A stretch of 64,000 nt of DNA from M3007 sp031425035 (GCA_031425035.1 JANPIN010000065.1:24053-88052), one strand, 5' to 3'. Shown: positions 43,998 through 52,248, counted from the first letter of the stretch. Notes: a model not told the origin generated them from the sequence alone. Made by a program: numbers and translations.

Positions 43998-44210
43998 CTT
44001 CAGAAATGTTTTTGCGTTGAGCGTTGGTGAATACTCGTTTTCCGCATTGCAGTTGACCGGTCAGGAAAACAGGAGCATAGACCGGGTGAAGACGCATGGG
44101 TTTAAAAGGGGGAGTGGGAAAGGGGATTAAATTTTTGACTGCGAGACCATTCCGTTGAGCGTGACCTTTGGTAATGCCTATCACGGGCGGTGCAAATTCC
44201 GACAGGTGGT

Positions 44211-44717
44211 TTACACTTCCAGCTCGAAAAGCCCCAGCGAAATGAAGTTATAATGGCTGGGTAAGTTGGCCAGGTTGGTCGGCGTAACCTCTCCTAAAAA
44301 CGCAAATCCACTGGCTATGTAGTGTTCTTTCAGCCGCAGGTTATCGCTCCAGGTGTCCAGGCGCAGGAATTCTTTGTGCAGCTCTTTAGCGTGTTCTTTT
44401 GCCCATTGGGTGATGATAAACACGAAATTTCGCCCCCTGAAAGCCGGGTTTGTCACGATCCGGTGCAGGTATACGGCGTCATCTTTATCCTTTTCGCCCC
44501 AAATATCCGGGTCGGAATAGGCGATCATAAAAATGCAGGCGACCTGGCCATCTATCACGATCTTCCATTGGCGTCCCTGTTCAATCTCCATTTCAATCAA
44601 ATTGCGATCAAAGGGCAGCCAATGCAGGTGCGAAACGGCTTTTTGATGGGCAATGGCCGCATCGTAGAGAGCGAAAATGGTTTCCAGATCGGCGGGGGTA
44701 CTGCGGAGGATTTCCAT
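44211..44717 (-). CDS. GNAT family N-acetyltransferase
   Basis: 168 residues. GNAT features: EILRSTPADLETIFALYDAA, the acetyl-CoA loop YLHRIVTNPAFRGRNFVFII and LRLDTWSDNLRLKEHYIASG, FAFLGEVTPTNL. Substrate unknown. Third gene of a leftward group (DinB, PNPOx, GNAT) that is divergent from the MocR gene; 11 bases separate it from the PNPOx gene. Confidence 0.87.
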   Translation of the reverse strand: MEILRSTPADLETIFALYDAAIAHQKAVSHLHWLPFDRNLIEMEIEQGRQWKIVIDGQVACIFMIAYSDPDIWGEKDKDDAVYLHRIVTNPAFRGRNFVFIITQWAKEHAKELHKEFLRLDTWSDNLRLKEHYIASGFAFLGEVTPTNLANLPSHYNFISLGLFELEV

Positions 44718-44728
44718 GAAGCGGAAGT

Positions 44729-45388
44729 TTATACTGATTTAAAACGGGCATGACTGAATAAATAATCAGGCGCTGGCAAGCCGGATTTTCCCGCCTCATC
44801 CGTCTCCGGCGCCGATGGACGCAGTTGCAGGGGCAGCACACCGGACCACACGTCCAGCGCCAAGTCTTCCGGCTCATCCATTACGCCATGCGCCCGGACT
44901 TTAACGGAGGCTTCTTCCATTTCTACGGCGATGAACATCGTCTTTTTCATGTCGCTGGCATCCGGTTGGCGTGCATCCGCCCAGCGGCCGGGCATAACAT
45001 GTTCGGTAAAGCGTTCTGCGGCCAGCCAGCGTTCCTCGTCGCTCTCCACCAGCCGGGTTTTGCCGAAGGCGACCACCGAGCGGTAGTTCATGGAGTGGTT
45101 AAAGACCGATCGCGCCATTACCAGCCCATCCAACAGCGTTACGCTCACGCAAACGGGGATGCCGCGCGCCATTTGCATGAAAAAATGACTGCCCACCGAA
45201 CCGTGTAAATACAGCGTATTTTCCACCCGGCAATACCCCGTTGGAATAAGGAATGGCTGCCCCTCCAGCGTAAAAGCAACGTGGCAGACGAGGCCCTCGT
45301 CCAGCACGGCATCGCGCGTAAGCGGATCGAAATCGTAGCGTTTCGGGTAGTAGCGGCTACCCTGGGTCAGCGAAGTTTTTGCTTTCAT
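44729..45388 (-). CDS. Pyridoxamine 5'-phosphate oxidase family protein
   Basis: 219 residues of the FMN-binding split-barrel family related to PNPOx: YDFDPLTRDAVLDEGLVCHV, FLIPTGYCRVENTLYLHGSV, GSHFFMQMARGIPVCVSVTL, NYRSVVAFGKTRLVESDEE. Flavin-dependent, cytoplasmic; its substrate here is unknown. The gene is in the leftward group divergent from a PLP-dependent MocR regulator, a typical neighbourhood for vitamin B6-linked regulation. Confidence 0.88.
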   Translation of the reverse strand: MKAKTSLTQGSRYYPKRYDFDPLTRDAVLDEGLVCHVAFTLEGQPFLIPTGYCRVENTLYLHGSVGSHFFMQMARGIPVCVSVTLLDGLVMARSVFNHSMNYRSVVAFGKTRLVESDEERWLAAERFTEHVMPGRWADARQPDASDMKKTMFIAVEMEEASVKVRAHGVMDEPEDLALDVWSGVLPLQLRPSAPETDEAGKSGLPAPDYLFSHARFKSV

Positions 45389-45407
45389 AATGAGGGAGGA
45401 TAGAAGA

Positions 45408-45461
45408 GGGGTTTAGAAAAAAGGTTTAGAAAAAGGTTTAGAGAAGGGGTTTAGAAAAAAG
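45408..45461 (-). repeat. Short tandem repeat GGTTTAGA
   Basis: Four copies of GGTTTAGA in A/G-rich spacing of 12-13 bases, in the 81-base gap between the DinB stop and the PNPOx start. Read along the operon direction it shows TCTAAACC, an AACC-type tract like those described in the findings. Confidence 0.75.
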
Positions 45462-45469
45462 GGGGTAGC

Positions 45470-45991
45470 TCAGGGGAGGAGTGGGAAATAGCGCTCTTCT
45501 ATGATGCGCATATGGTGGTTCTGGTGCCCGATAATCGTAAATCCGATGGCCAGCACGGGCAGCTCGGAATTAAACATCACGCCGCAGCGGCGCAGGGCGG
45601 CTTCATCGAAGGAGGCAAACAACAGTTGGCTGCCCTGCCGCACGCAGCGCAGTTCCGCTAGAAGGTCCTCCAAAGGGCGGCGGTTGGCTCCGGCATACTC
45701 GGCAAACATATTCTCCTCATAACCCGGCAACGCGGTGTCGTCGTTGCGGGCAAAACGCAGGGCGCGATACGTAAACACCCGTTCTCCATCGATCAGGTGC
45801 TGCAGTATATCCCGCAGCGTCCATTTGCCGGGCGCATACGCGAGGTCACCGAGCAGGCGGAATTTCTCCAGATCCAGTGTATCGATGGCGGCGATGCTTT
45901 GCTGAAAAGCTTCGCTTAATTCGATATCTTCCACCTGGTTAATGTATGTGTCGTAATACGTGGGATTACGCGCAACCGCAGATTTTTTCAT
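45470..45991 (-). CDS. DinB family protein
   Basis: 173 residues from the ATG at 45991 (MKKSAVARNPTYYDTYINQV). Helical-bundle DinB/DUF664 protein: GKWTLRDILQHLIDGERVFT provides the first metal His, and IGHQNHHMRIIEERYFPLL the others near the C-terminus. Metal-dependent, possibly a thiol-transfer enzyme; substrate unknown. First gene of the leftward group (DinB, PNPOx, GNAT). Its -7 box (TAGTTTTG, minus) lies 22-29 bases upstream with a TTG -33 at 46044-46046. Confidence 0.9.
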   Translation of the reverse strand: MKKSAVARNPTYYDTYINQVEDIELSEAFQQSIAAIDTLDLEKFRLLGDLAYAPGKWTLRDILQHLIDGERVFTYRALRFARNDDTALPGYEENMFAEYAGANRRPLEDLLAELRCVRQGSQLLFASFDEAALRRCGVMFNSELPVLAIGFTIIGHQNHHMRIIEERYFPLLP

Positions 45992-46012
45992 ACAACATTC
46001 CTTTTTGAACCA

Positions 46013-46046
46013 CAAAACTAGCGGAAGTTCGGACTACTGAAAGCAA
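46013..46046 (-). promoter_or_regulatory. Promoter of the DinB-PNPOx-GNAT operon
   Basis: On the minus strand a TTG at 46044-46046 and TAGTTTTG at 46013-46020 are 23 bases apart and match -33 and -7 boxes. An operator-like inverted half-site (CGGACTAC) lies between them. Confidence 0.6.
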
Positions 46047-46072
46047 CCGGTTTTTAAATAGCAGGTAGTCCG
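46030..46072. promoter_or_regulatory. Candidate MocR operator: CGGACTAC...GTAGTCCG
   Basis: Perfect 8-bp inverted half-sites, 27 bases apart. The left one lies within the DinB operon promoter and the right one is just before the TATCTTTG box of the MocR gene. Confidence 0.5.
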
Positions 46073-46087
46073 GATAGAAAATGGATT

Positions 46088-46095
46088 TATCTTTG
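46088..46095 (+). promoter_or_regulatory. -7 promoter box of the MocR gene (TATCTTTG)
   Basis: Perfect TAnnTTTG; the leader to the ATG at 46290 would be about 190 bases and contains the 77-bp element. Confidence 0.5.
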
Positions 46096-46172
46096 TTTTA
46101 CCGTAAAGAACACCTCCAGCTTGTACACTCTACGCTTAAGTGCCCGCTGTGCCTTATGTGGTAAAAACATTT

Positions 46173-46249
46173 GTATAGTCAACGCAAAGTGGTTTTGAAT
46201 AAAGTCGGATTTGAAGTACTTGACCATCAAATATTCAAACCAACAAACC
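46173..46249 (+). repeat. 77-bp intergenic element, copy A
   Basis: Starts GTATAGTCAACGCAAAG and ends ATTCAAACCAACAAACC. The same element in reverse complement occupies 49332-49408 with 65 of 77 bases identical and no gaps; AATAAAGTCGGATTT is identical in both. Confidence 0.9.
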
Positions 46250-46272
46250 TTTTCAAACCACTCAAACCTGCC
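46250..46272 (+). repeat. TTTCAAACC tract before the MocR gene
   Basis: Two more (T)CAAACC units continue the end of the 77-bp element up to about 18 bases before the ATG. AACC-type edge tract. Confidence 0.65.
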
Positions 46273-46289
46273 TATAACCGCCACCCGCC

Positions 46290-47753
46290 ATGCTACCGTT
46301 TTCCACCTTATTGTCCATCGACAAGACGCATAAAACGCCGGTTTTTCTGCAAATAGCCGGCGCCCTCACCGAACAGATCCGCCAGGGCACCCTTCCCCCC
46401 GGCGCCCGGCTGCCCGGTACGCGCATCATGGCTGATCTCCTGCAGGTGCACCGTAAAACCGTGGTGGCCGCCTATGAGGAGTTGCTGGCCCAGGGCTGGC
46501 TCGAAACCCAGCAGTCGCGCGGCACCTTCGTCAGCCAGAAACTCCCGGAGATCAAACCGGTGCGGCTGGCGAAAAACGCTGTCTCGCCTGTTTTTGCAGT
46601 TGAACAGCAGCCCGGCTTTCGTTTTCAAGCCAATCCGCTGCTGGCTGCGCCGATTTATAGAGGCTCCAACGGACTGTCTTTCGACGACGGTTTTCCCGAT
46701 GTTCGTCTCGCCCCCTGGGAAGCGCTTAGTCGAGCCTACCGGACCATGTTGCGCCAGGGTTTTCGTAAAAATCTGCTGTTTTACGGCGCTACGACCGGCG
46801 AACCAACCCTGCGGGCCGCTGTGACCGACTACCTCCGGGAAAGCCGGGGTTTAGCTATTACTACGGACAATGTGCTGATTACGCGCGGCACGATGATGGC
46901 TATTCACCTGGCCATACAGTGCATTGTCCAACCCGGCGAGGTCGTCGTGGTGGGTGAAGTCAGTTACACCTCCTGCAACCTGATCATCCGGCAGGGCGGC
47001 GCCAAACTGCTGACGGTGCCTGTCGACGAACAGGGCATCGACGTGGAAGCCATCGCGGAATTATGCCAAAAAACGCCCGTTCGGCTGGTCTACGTTACGC
47101 CGCATCACCAGCATCCGACCACGGTGATCATGCCCGCCGAGCGCCGCTTACGCCTGCTGCAACTGGCGCGGACCTATGGTTTTTGCATTCTGGAAGACGA
47201 TTATGACTACGATTTCCATTACAACAGCAGCCCGATTTTACCCCTGGCAGCGGCCGATCCGGGTCACAACGTGGTGTACGTCGGGTCATTAAGCAAGGTG
47301 TTTTCGCCGGCGCTGCGTATTGGTTACGTGGTAGCGCCCGCCGCCGTGATCGAAGCCCTGGCCAACCTGCGCCGGGTGATCGACCGGCAAGGCGATAACC
47401 TGCTGGAAGCGGCCGTAGCGGTACTTTTTCGAGAGGGCGACATGCGCAGACACCTTAAAAAAGCTCAGAAAATATACCACCAGCGCCGTGATCACTTCTG
47501 CGGGCTGCTGAAATCGGAACTGGGCCACGTCATCGAATTTTCCAAACCCACGGGCGGTCTGGCCGTCTGGGCGCGCTTCGATCCCGCCTATCCACTGCCG
47601 CAACTGGCCCTCAAAAGCCAGGAAAAAGGACTCTGGATCTCCGACGGACTTTTTTACAGCCCGCACCGAAATGCCACGCGCCTGGGTTTTGCCTCGGTGA
47701 ATGAAACAGAGACCGAACGCGGGATGGAAATTTTGAAAAGCATTTTTAAGTAG
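46290..47753 (+). CDS. MocR-type (GntR/aminotransferase) transcriptional regulator
   Basis: 487 residues. Residues 1-80 are a GntR winged helix (PVFLQIAGALTEQIRQGTLP, LPGTRIMADLLQVHRKTVVA, AYEELLAQGWLETQQSRGTF). From about 110 on it is a fold-type I aminotransferase domain: ATTGEPTLRAAVTDYLRESR, VRLVYVTPHHQHPTTV, FCILEDDYDYDFHYNSSPIL and VYVGSLSKVFSPALRIGYV with the PLP lysine. MocR/PdxR proteins use PLP as a sensor and regulate vitamin B6 or amino-acid genes. Divergent from the DinB-PNPOx-GNAT operon, which is its probable target. Confidence 0.93.
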   Translation: MLPFSTLLSIDKTHKTPVFLQIAGALTEQIRQGTLPPGARLPGTRIMADLLQVHRKTVVAAYEELLAQGWLETQQSRGTFVSQKLPEIKPVRLAKNAVSPVFAVEQQPGFRFQANPLLAAPIYRGSNGLSFDDGFPDVRLAPWEALSRAYRTMLRQGFRKNLLFYGATTGEPTLRAAVTDYLRESRGLAITTDNVLITRGTMMAIHLAIQCIVQPGEVVVVGEVSYTSCNLIIRQGGAKLLTVPVDEQGIDVEAIAELCQKTPVRLVYVTPHHQHPTTVIMPAERRLRLLQLARTYGFCILEDDYDYDFHYNSSPILPLAAADPGHNVVYVGSLSKVFSPALRIGYVVAPAAVIEALANLRRVIDRQGDNLLEAAVAVLFREGDMRRHLKKAQKIYHQRRDHFCGLLKSELGHVIEFSKPTGGLAVWARFDPAYPLPQLALKSQEKGLWISDGLFYSPHRNATRLGFASVNETETERGMEILKSIFK

Positions 47754-47773
47754 CGGAATAGTGCCGAAAACTT

Positions 47774-47802
47774 TTGAAGGGAAAGAAGCCCAACTATCTT
47801 TG
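47774..47802 (+). promoter_or_regulatory. Promoter of pyrRB
   Basis: TTG at 47774-47776 and TATCTTTG at 47795-47802 with 18 bases between. The transcript would start near 47809, giving a leader of only about 26 bases. Confidence 0.6.
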
Positions 47803-47834
47803 CCCCCACTGCCGCCCATCGGCATACTACGACC

Positions 47835-48383
47835 ATGTCAGTCGGAAAGACACTGCTTACCCGCGAACGTTTTGCCCTCACCATCGAGCGACTTTGTCAC
47901 CAGTTGCTGGAGGACTGGGGCGATTTTCACAATGCCTGTATTATCGGCATTCAGCCGCGTGGCACCCTGGTGGCCAGGCGTATTCATACCCGATTGACGG
48001 AGTTGCTGGAGGATAGGAAAATTGATTTCGGCAAACTGGATATCACCTTTTACCGGGATGATTTCCGCATGGCCGATGGTCCGCTTTCGCCACACCCAAA
48101 CGATATTCCCTTCATCGTAGCCGGTAAAAAAGTGCTGCTGGTGGACGATGTTTTATACACCGGACGCACCATTTCTGCGGCGCTGGCCGCATTACAGCAC
48201 TATGGCCGGCCGGAATCCGTGGAACTGCTGGTGCTGGTCGACCGGCGCTTCAACCGCCAGTTGCCCATTCAGGCCGACTACATCGGAATCAGCGTGGATG
48301 CCCTGGACGAAGCCTACGTGAAAGTCCGCTGGCAGGAAATCCATGGCGACGACGAAATTTTGCTGTTTGAATATAAACCCTAG
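47835..48383 (+). CDS. pyrR: PyrR bifunctional regulator / uracil phosphoribosyltransferase
   Basis: 182 residues of the PyrR type. The PRPP-binding loop is KKVLLVDDVLYTGRTISAAL; the first conserved block is DFHNACIIGIQPRGTLVARR and the C-terminus has RQLPIQADYIGISVDALDEA. PyrR can act as uracil phosphoribosyltransferase and as an RNA-binding attenuator of pyrimidine genes. It is in front of pyrB, but the leader looks too short for attenuation upstream, so the enzyme function may dominate. The pyrB start is 4 bases past its stop. Confidence 0.95.
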   Translation: MSVGKTLLTRERFALTIERLCHQLLEDWGDFHNACIIGIQPRGTLVARRIHTRLTELLEDRKIDFGKLDITFYRDDFRMADGPLSPHPNDIPFIVAGKKVLLVDDVLYTGRTISAALAALQHYGRPESVELLVLVDRRFNRQLPIQADYIGISVDALDEAYVKVRWQEIHGDDEILLFEYKP

Positions 48384-48387
48384 TTAA

Positions 48388-49314
48388 ATGCCCGAACGTT
48401 TTTCCACCCGCCACCTCATCGGCATCAAAAACATTACCGAAGACGACATCCGGCTCATCTTCGAAACGGCGGACAATTTCAAGGAAGTCATCAACCGGCC
48501 GATCAAAAAAGTGCCCAGTCTGCGCGACATCACGGTGGCCAACCTTTTTTTCGAGAGCAGTACCCGTACCCGCGTTTCTTTTGAACTGGCCGAGCGCCGC
48601 CTGAGCGCGGATATTGTGAATTTTACGGCTTCCAGCAGCAGTGTGAGCAAGGGCGAAACCCTCCTGGATACGGTGAACAACATTCTGGCGATGAAGGTGG
48701 ATATGGTCGTCATGCGCCATCCCGCGCCCGGCGCCTGTGTTTATCTTTCCAGCCGTATTCCGGCCAATATTATCAATGCCGGCGACGGTACGCATGAGCA
48801 CCCGACCCAGGCCCTGCTCGATGCTTTTTCCATCCGGGAAAAACTGGGGGACCTGGCCGGTAAAAAAGTGGCCATCATCGGCGATATTCTGCATAGCCGG
48901 GTCGCCCTGAGTAATGTCTTTTGTCTGCAAAAACTGGGCGCCAAAGTCCGGGTTTGCGGTCCGCCCACCCTGATCCCGAAACACTACGCGGAACTGGGCG
49001 TCGAAATCAGCCACGACGTGCGCGAAACCCTGCGCTGGTGCGACGTGGCCAACGTGCTGCGTATTCAGCTGGAGCGCCAGGATATTAAATACTTCCCCAG
49101 TCTGCGCGAATACCACCAGTACTTCGGTATTACCGGACAAATGCTGCGCGAACTGGACCGCGAGATTGTCGTGATGCACCCGGGTCCGATCAACCGCGGC
49201 GTGGAAATTACGTCCGACGTGGCCGATGGTCCGCATAATATTATTTTACAACAGGTGGAAAACGGGGTAGCGATCCGGATGGCCGTGTTGTATTTACTGG
49301 CTGCACAACCGTAA
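48388..49314 (+). CDS. pyrB: Aspartate carbamoyltransferase catalytic subunit
   Basis: 308 residues. Catalyses carbamoyl phosphate plus aspartate to carbamoyl aspartate, the second step of pyrimidine synthesis. Motifs: NLFFESSTRTRVSFELAERR (carbamoyl phosphate), TASSSSVSKGETLLDTVNNI, GDGTHEHPTQALLDAFSIRE, VAIIGDILHSRVALSN, and IVVMHPGPINRGVEITSDVA. No regulatory subunit gene is present here. It follows pyrR in an operon. Confidence 0.97.
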   Translation: MPERFSTRHLIGIKNITEDDIRLIFETADNFKEVINRPIKKVPSLRDITVANLFFESSTRTRVSFELAERRLSADIVNFTASSSSVSKGETLLDTVNNILAMKVDMVVMRHPAPGACVYLSSRIPANIINAGDGTHEHPTQALLDAFSIREKLGDLAGKKVAIIGDILHSRVALSNVFCLQKLGAKVRVCGPPTLIPKHYAELGVEISHDVRETLRWCDVANVLRIQLERQDIKYFPSLREYHQYFGITGQMLRELDREIVVMHPGPINRGVEITSDVADGPHNIILQQVENGVAIRMAVLYLLAAQP

Positions 49315-49331
49315 TACAGGCAAGTTTATGT

Positions 49332-49408
49332 GGTTTGTTAGTTTGAATATCTGATTATCAGTCATTTGAAATCCGACTTTATTCAATACCAATTTGCGCT
49401 GACTATAC
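49332..49408 (-). repeat. 77-bp intergenic element, copy B (inverted)
   Basis: Reverse-complement partner of 46173-46249, 18 bases after the pyrB stop. Begins GGTTTGTTAGTTTGAATAT and ends AATTTGCGCTGACTATAC on the plus strand. Twelve differences, clustered in the middle. Confidence 0.9.
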
Positions 49409-49426
49409 GCTCTTCGCCTAACAGAA

Positions 49427-49468
49427 ATAAGGCCCGCTTTCCGGTAATCAGGAAGCGAGCCTTATTAA
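49427..49468. terminator. Bidirectional terminator after pyrB
   Basis: AATAAGGCCCGCTTTCC pairs with GGAAGCGAGCCTTATT with one bulge, between pyrB and the stop of the leftward gene at 49505. Confidence 0.85.
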
Positions 49469-49504
49469 TAAAAGGAAGATGGTTTAAACTGGTAATTTAT
49501 AGAT

Positions 49505-49894
49505 TTACTTACTTTCCGGATAGGTAATAACTAAGTTAAAGTGTTCGTCCTGATAATTACCCCGCAATAAGCGGGTAGAGCTTTGCTGCCGGCCATTATC
49601 CGAGACCAGGGTTTTTCGAATGCGGTAAGCGGTTTCGGTTTTTTGGCTTTTGGTTCGCAGCACCGGCAGGAAATCGAACACCAGGACACGGTCCGTTATG
49701 CTGCTGTTCCAGAGTGCCTGCACGAAATCGCGACCAGTCATACTTGCGCGATCTTTCAGCCAGCCAATGTGTTTCCATAGGGTTAGGCCATTACGGCCGG
49801 GGTAGCCGATTTCGATGGTCATGCTGGTAACGGAGGTCCATTTCGGGTCCCCCTTTCCGAGTGTGCAGTGCACCTCGATGAGTAGTGGGTTCAT
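49505..49894 (-). CDS. Protein of unknown function
   Basis: 129 residues, MNPLLIEVHCTLGKGDPKWT to a C-terminus YQDEHFNLVITYPESK. No signal peptide and no membrane segment; mixed strands and helices and a Trp-rich N-terminus (KWTSVTSMTIEIGYPGRNGL, LWKHIGWLKDRAS). Not recognised. The short protein shares orientation with the Fn3-containing protein on the other side of a 612-base structured gap, but is not clearly in the same transcript. Confidence 0.55.
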   Translation of the reverse strand: MNPLLIEVHCTLGKGDPKWTSVTSMTIEIGYPGRNGLTLWKHIGWLKDRASMTGRDFVQALWNSSITDRVLVFDFLPVLRTKSQKTETAYRIRKTLVSDNGRQQSSTRLLRGNYQDEHFNLVITYPESK

Positions 49895-50081
49895 TTGTTA
49901 GAGCGGTTGGTGGAAGTGAGATAGGGAGCCAATAATGGCTTTTGGGGTTGGTTTTTTGGGGCAAACTAAAAAGCCAATTAAGTGTAGAGTTAGTTTTAAA
50001 GGCGGCTAAATAAGTTTATCAGTAATTATACGCTAGTTTGAGTAGGTTGGTTAGTTAGTATGGTTTAGAATCGGCGCTGCC

Positions 50082-50139
50082 GGCGCACCCGCTCATGTTT
50101 TCAGTTGGCTTTTTCCGAAGGGGAAAAAGGAGGTGCGCC
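50082..50139. ncRNA. Nested hairpin, candidate structured RNA
   Basis: Outer stem GGCGCACC (50082-50089) with GGTGCGCC (50132-50139) and inner stem CTTTTTCC (50109-50116) with GGAAAAAG (50122-50129), both 8 bp and perfect. Part of the 612-base gap 49895-50506, which contains no convincing coding frame. Confidence 0.4.
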
Positions 50140-50215
50140 AGACAGACGATTGCCGATTGGATTTTTGAAGTTTTCTTAATACACTAAATTTATTTTCGGA
50201 TCATTCACCGCGGCC

Positions 50216-50283
50216 CCCGGCAGCACCCTCGTCGATTTCTTGTCGTTTTTTAGGAAACTAACAACGAGTTCAGTGCTGCCGGG
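50216..50283. ncRNA. Long stem-loop, candidate structured RNA or terminator
   Basis: CCCGGCAGCAC (50216-50226) and GTGCTGCCGGG (50273-50283) are perfect reverse complements; the 46-base interior has further self-complementary CTCGT/ACGAG pieces. Without a T-run on either side, a terminator is less likely than a structured element. Confidence 0.45.
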
Positions 50284-50506
50284 TAGGTAATTTACCGGGT
50301 GGTTTTGGTTTGCCGGGGTTCGGCATCAGGGTTTCGGTTAATTGGGGTTGGTTTCAAGGAGCATGCGTGGTTTTGGTAGAGGTTTATCAGTCGTCTTGCT
50401 GCTGCTGAGTCTATTAGTCGATTTCCTTTCCATTGGTACTGCAAAGGTGAGGAAGCAATTTTCAAAGCACAAACACAGAATCGGGCATTACTTCCAAAAC
50501 GGGTCA

Positions 50507-51265
50507 TCAGACGTGGGTGCAACGATCCGCTTGAATGACGTAACTGCTCTGGCTGGCCGGAGGAAGTATCAGCACCACGCACTTGTCAATGTCGGCTTCC
50601 ACGCGGTAGGCGATGGTCGTACCGCTGTCGGTAAATGTGCCGCAAAAACTCAGCGCTGGTCCGCCGGACGGACAGTTGACCGAAGATGGCGGATTCACGG
50701 CCAGTTGAATGTTGTCGCAAATGAGGTCGGCATAGTTCCGGATGCAGAGTTTTCCGCTGACCAGGCTGCGTTCCAGGACGATTTGTGCCCTTACGGACCG
50801 GCTTAGGTTGAGGATACGGATCTTGTGGAAATCCCGGGCGCTGAAAGCGCTCCAGCGAACGATGTTGGGGCTTTCGACGGTGGCTGCGGTGCAGACCAAT
50901 GGGCAGATGGCAGCCATTTCGTCAGGGGGAGGGCATTGAATAACGTCCTCTATGATGACAGATTCGGTAGTCGTGTTTTTTTCAACGGCGGTTGTACTCA
51001 GCAAAGGAGTACCGTCTGCGTTCTGTACGGAATACACCTGAATGTGATAGGCACGATTGGGCAACAGGTTGGTTGCGGTGTGGGTAGTACCACTCAGCGG
51101 CGTCTTGACCGGTTGAGCGCCCGTTTGTCCGGTATCCGTCATCCAAACTTCATAACTGGTGGCATCGCTGGCGGCATCCCAGGCCGTGGTTGTGGAAGTG
51201 GCATAGGTGGTCACCGTACGGATATTGGTGGGGGCAGTGGGGGCAGTTGACTCTTTGGTTGGCAT
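50507..51265 (-). CDS. Fibronectin type III domain protein
   Basis: 252 residues, no signal peptide visible. The first 100 residues form one Fn3 domain: APTAPTNIRTVTTYATSTTT, AWDAASDATSYEVWMTDTGQ, TNLLPNRAYHIQVYSVQNAD. The second half is Cys-containing and beta-rich (VIIEDVIQCPPPDEMAAICP ... CIRNYADLICDNIQLAVNPP) and not assigned. The lack of a secretion signal is unusual for an Fn3 protein. A GTTCTTTG box 19 bases upstream on the minus strand may be its promoter. Confidence 0.7.
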   Translation of the reverse strand: MPTKESTAPTAPTNIRTVTTYATSTTTAWDAASDATSYEVWMTDTGQTGAQPVKTPLSGTTHTATNLLPNRAYHIQVYSVQNADGTPLLSTTAVEKNTTTESVIIEDVIQCPPPDEMAAICPLVCTAATVESPNIVRWSAFSARDFHKIRILNLSRSVRAQIVLERSLVSGKLCIRNYADLICDNIQLAVNPPSSVNCPSGGPALSFCGTFTDSGTTIAYRVEADIDKCVVLILPPASQSSYVIQADRCTHV

Positions 51266-51390
51266 ATATTGTGTGATTTAGGGCAAAGAACGGGTAACAC
51301 TCAAATAACGTGCTTATTTTCCCCCGCCTATTCCACACACAAAATCGATCATCTGTTCCAAAAAACATTTTTAAAAAAGAATACTATACC

Positions 51391-52248
51391 ATGTTGGAAA
51401 GTCAATTGCTGCATACCCTCCGGCTGTTGGAACCGGAAGAAATCGAAACGCTGCACCTGTTCGTCGCTTCGCCCATTTTCCAGGAACGCTATCATGCCGA
51501 CGATACGCTGCGTTTCTTTGAAGAAGTGAAAAGATTTTACCCGGAGTTTCAGGATAACAGCCTGCAAAGAGAAACTATAGCCAACTCGTTATTTGCCGGC
51601 CGGAAAAACCCGGAATTCGACGTGACGCGGGCGATGGCTGATCTGATGCGTATTACCCGTCATTTTATCAACTTTCGCTATTCGGCAGTTCAAAGTGGGG
51701 GCGCCCGGAAAAACCAAAATGGAACCGACGGCCAACCGCAGGCTGAACAAATACTTAATCGTGCCCGGCAACAATTGGCACTGATGCGCTTTTACAACGA
51801 ACGACTACATAATCGTCCTGCACGACCAGCGGCCGCAACAAAAAAAAAGAAATCAGCGCCTGGCAAAAAGGCCCGGCAAGTCAATAATTTTTTTGAAAAC
51901 CTGTATATCGGGCTGGTGAAAGATTTGGAAGAGATCCAGGATTTTAGCGGATTTGAGGAGCAGGAGTTTAATGAATACCTGTACTTCCGATATCTCGTAC
52001 AGCAAGAAAAATTCCTGTTCGACGGCTTAACGAATCCTGGTAATGGTGACCAGAATTTGATCGTAACCATGGGAGAACTTGACAGTTTTTATCTATACAA
52101 AAAACTTCATTTCTTGAGTAGTTTAATTAACCTGGAGCAGCATGTGGATATTTCCGAAGCACATCCGGAAGACTATAAGCGTATTATTGAAAACAAAAAA
52201 CTCATGTTGCTTATCTGCAGACTAATCGGAAAAACTGAACTAACATGA
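51391..52248 (+). CDS. Helical Bacteroidota protein, first half (family unknown)
   Basis: 285 residues from the ATG at 51391. MLESQLLHTLRLLEPEEIET, FVASPIFQERYHADDTLRFF and NPEFDVTRAMADLMRITRHF follow a pattern I know from 500-600-residue helical proteins of Saprospiria (LL..LSP.E.......LASP.FN.......LF). Function unknown. It ends with TGA at 52246-52248, overlapping the ATG of the next frame at 52245 (ATGA). The family normally continues as one chain, so either it has been split or it is bicistronic here. Confidence 0.65.
   Translation: MLESQLLHTLRLLEPEEIETLHLFVASPIFQERYHADDTLRFFEEVKRFYPEFQDNSLQRETIANSLFAGRKNPEFDVTRAMADLMRITRHFINFRYSAVQSGGARKNQNGTDGQPQAEQILNRARQQLALMRFYNERLHNRPARPAAATKKKKSAPGKKARQVNNFFENLYIGLVKDLEEIQDFSGFEEQEFNEYLYFRYLVQQEKFLFDGLTNPGNGDQNLIVTMGELDSFYLYKKLHFLSSLINLEQHVDISEAHPEDYKRIIENKKLMLLICRLIGKTELT

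Noticed and set aside
50292..50806. Frames in and beside the structured gap before the Fn3 gene
   Set aside because: They overlap the gap structures or the Fn3 gene on the other strand and match no family.
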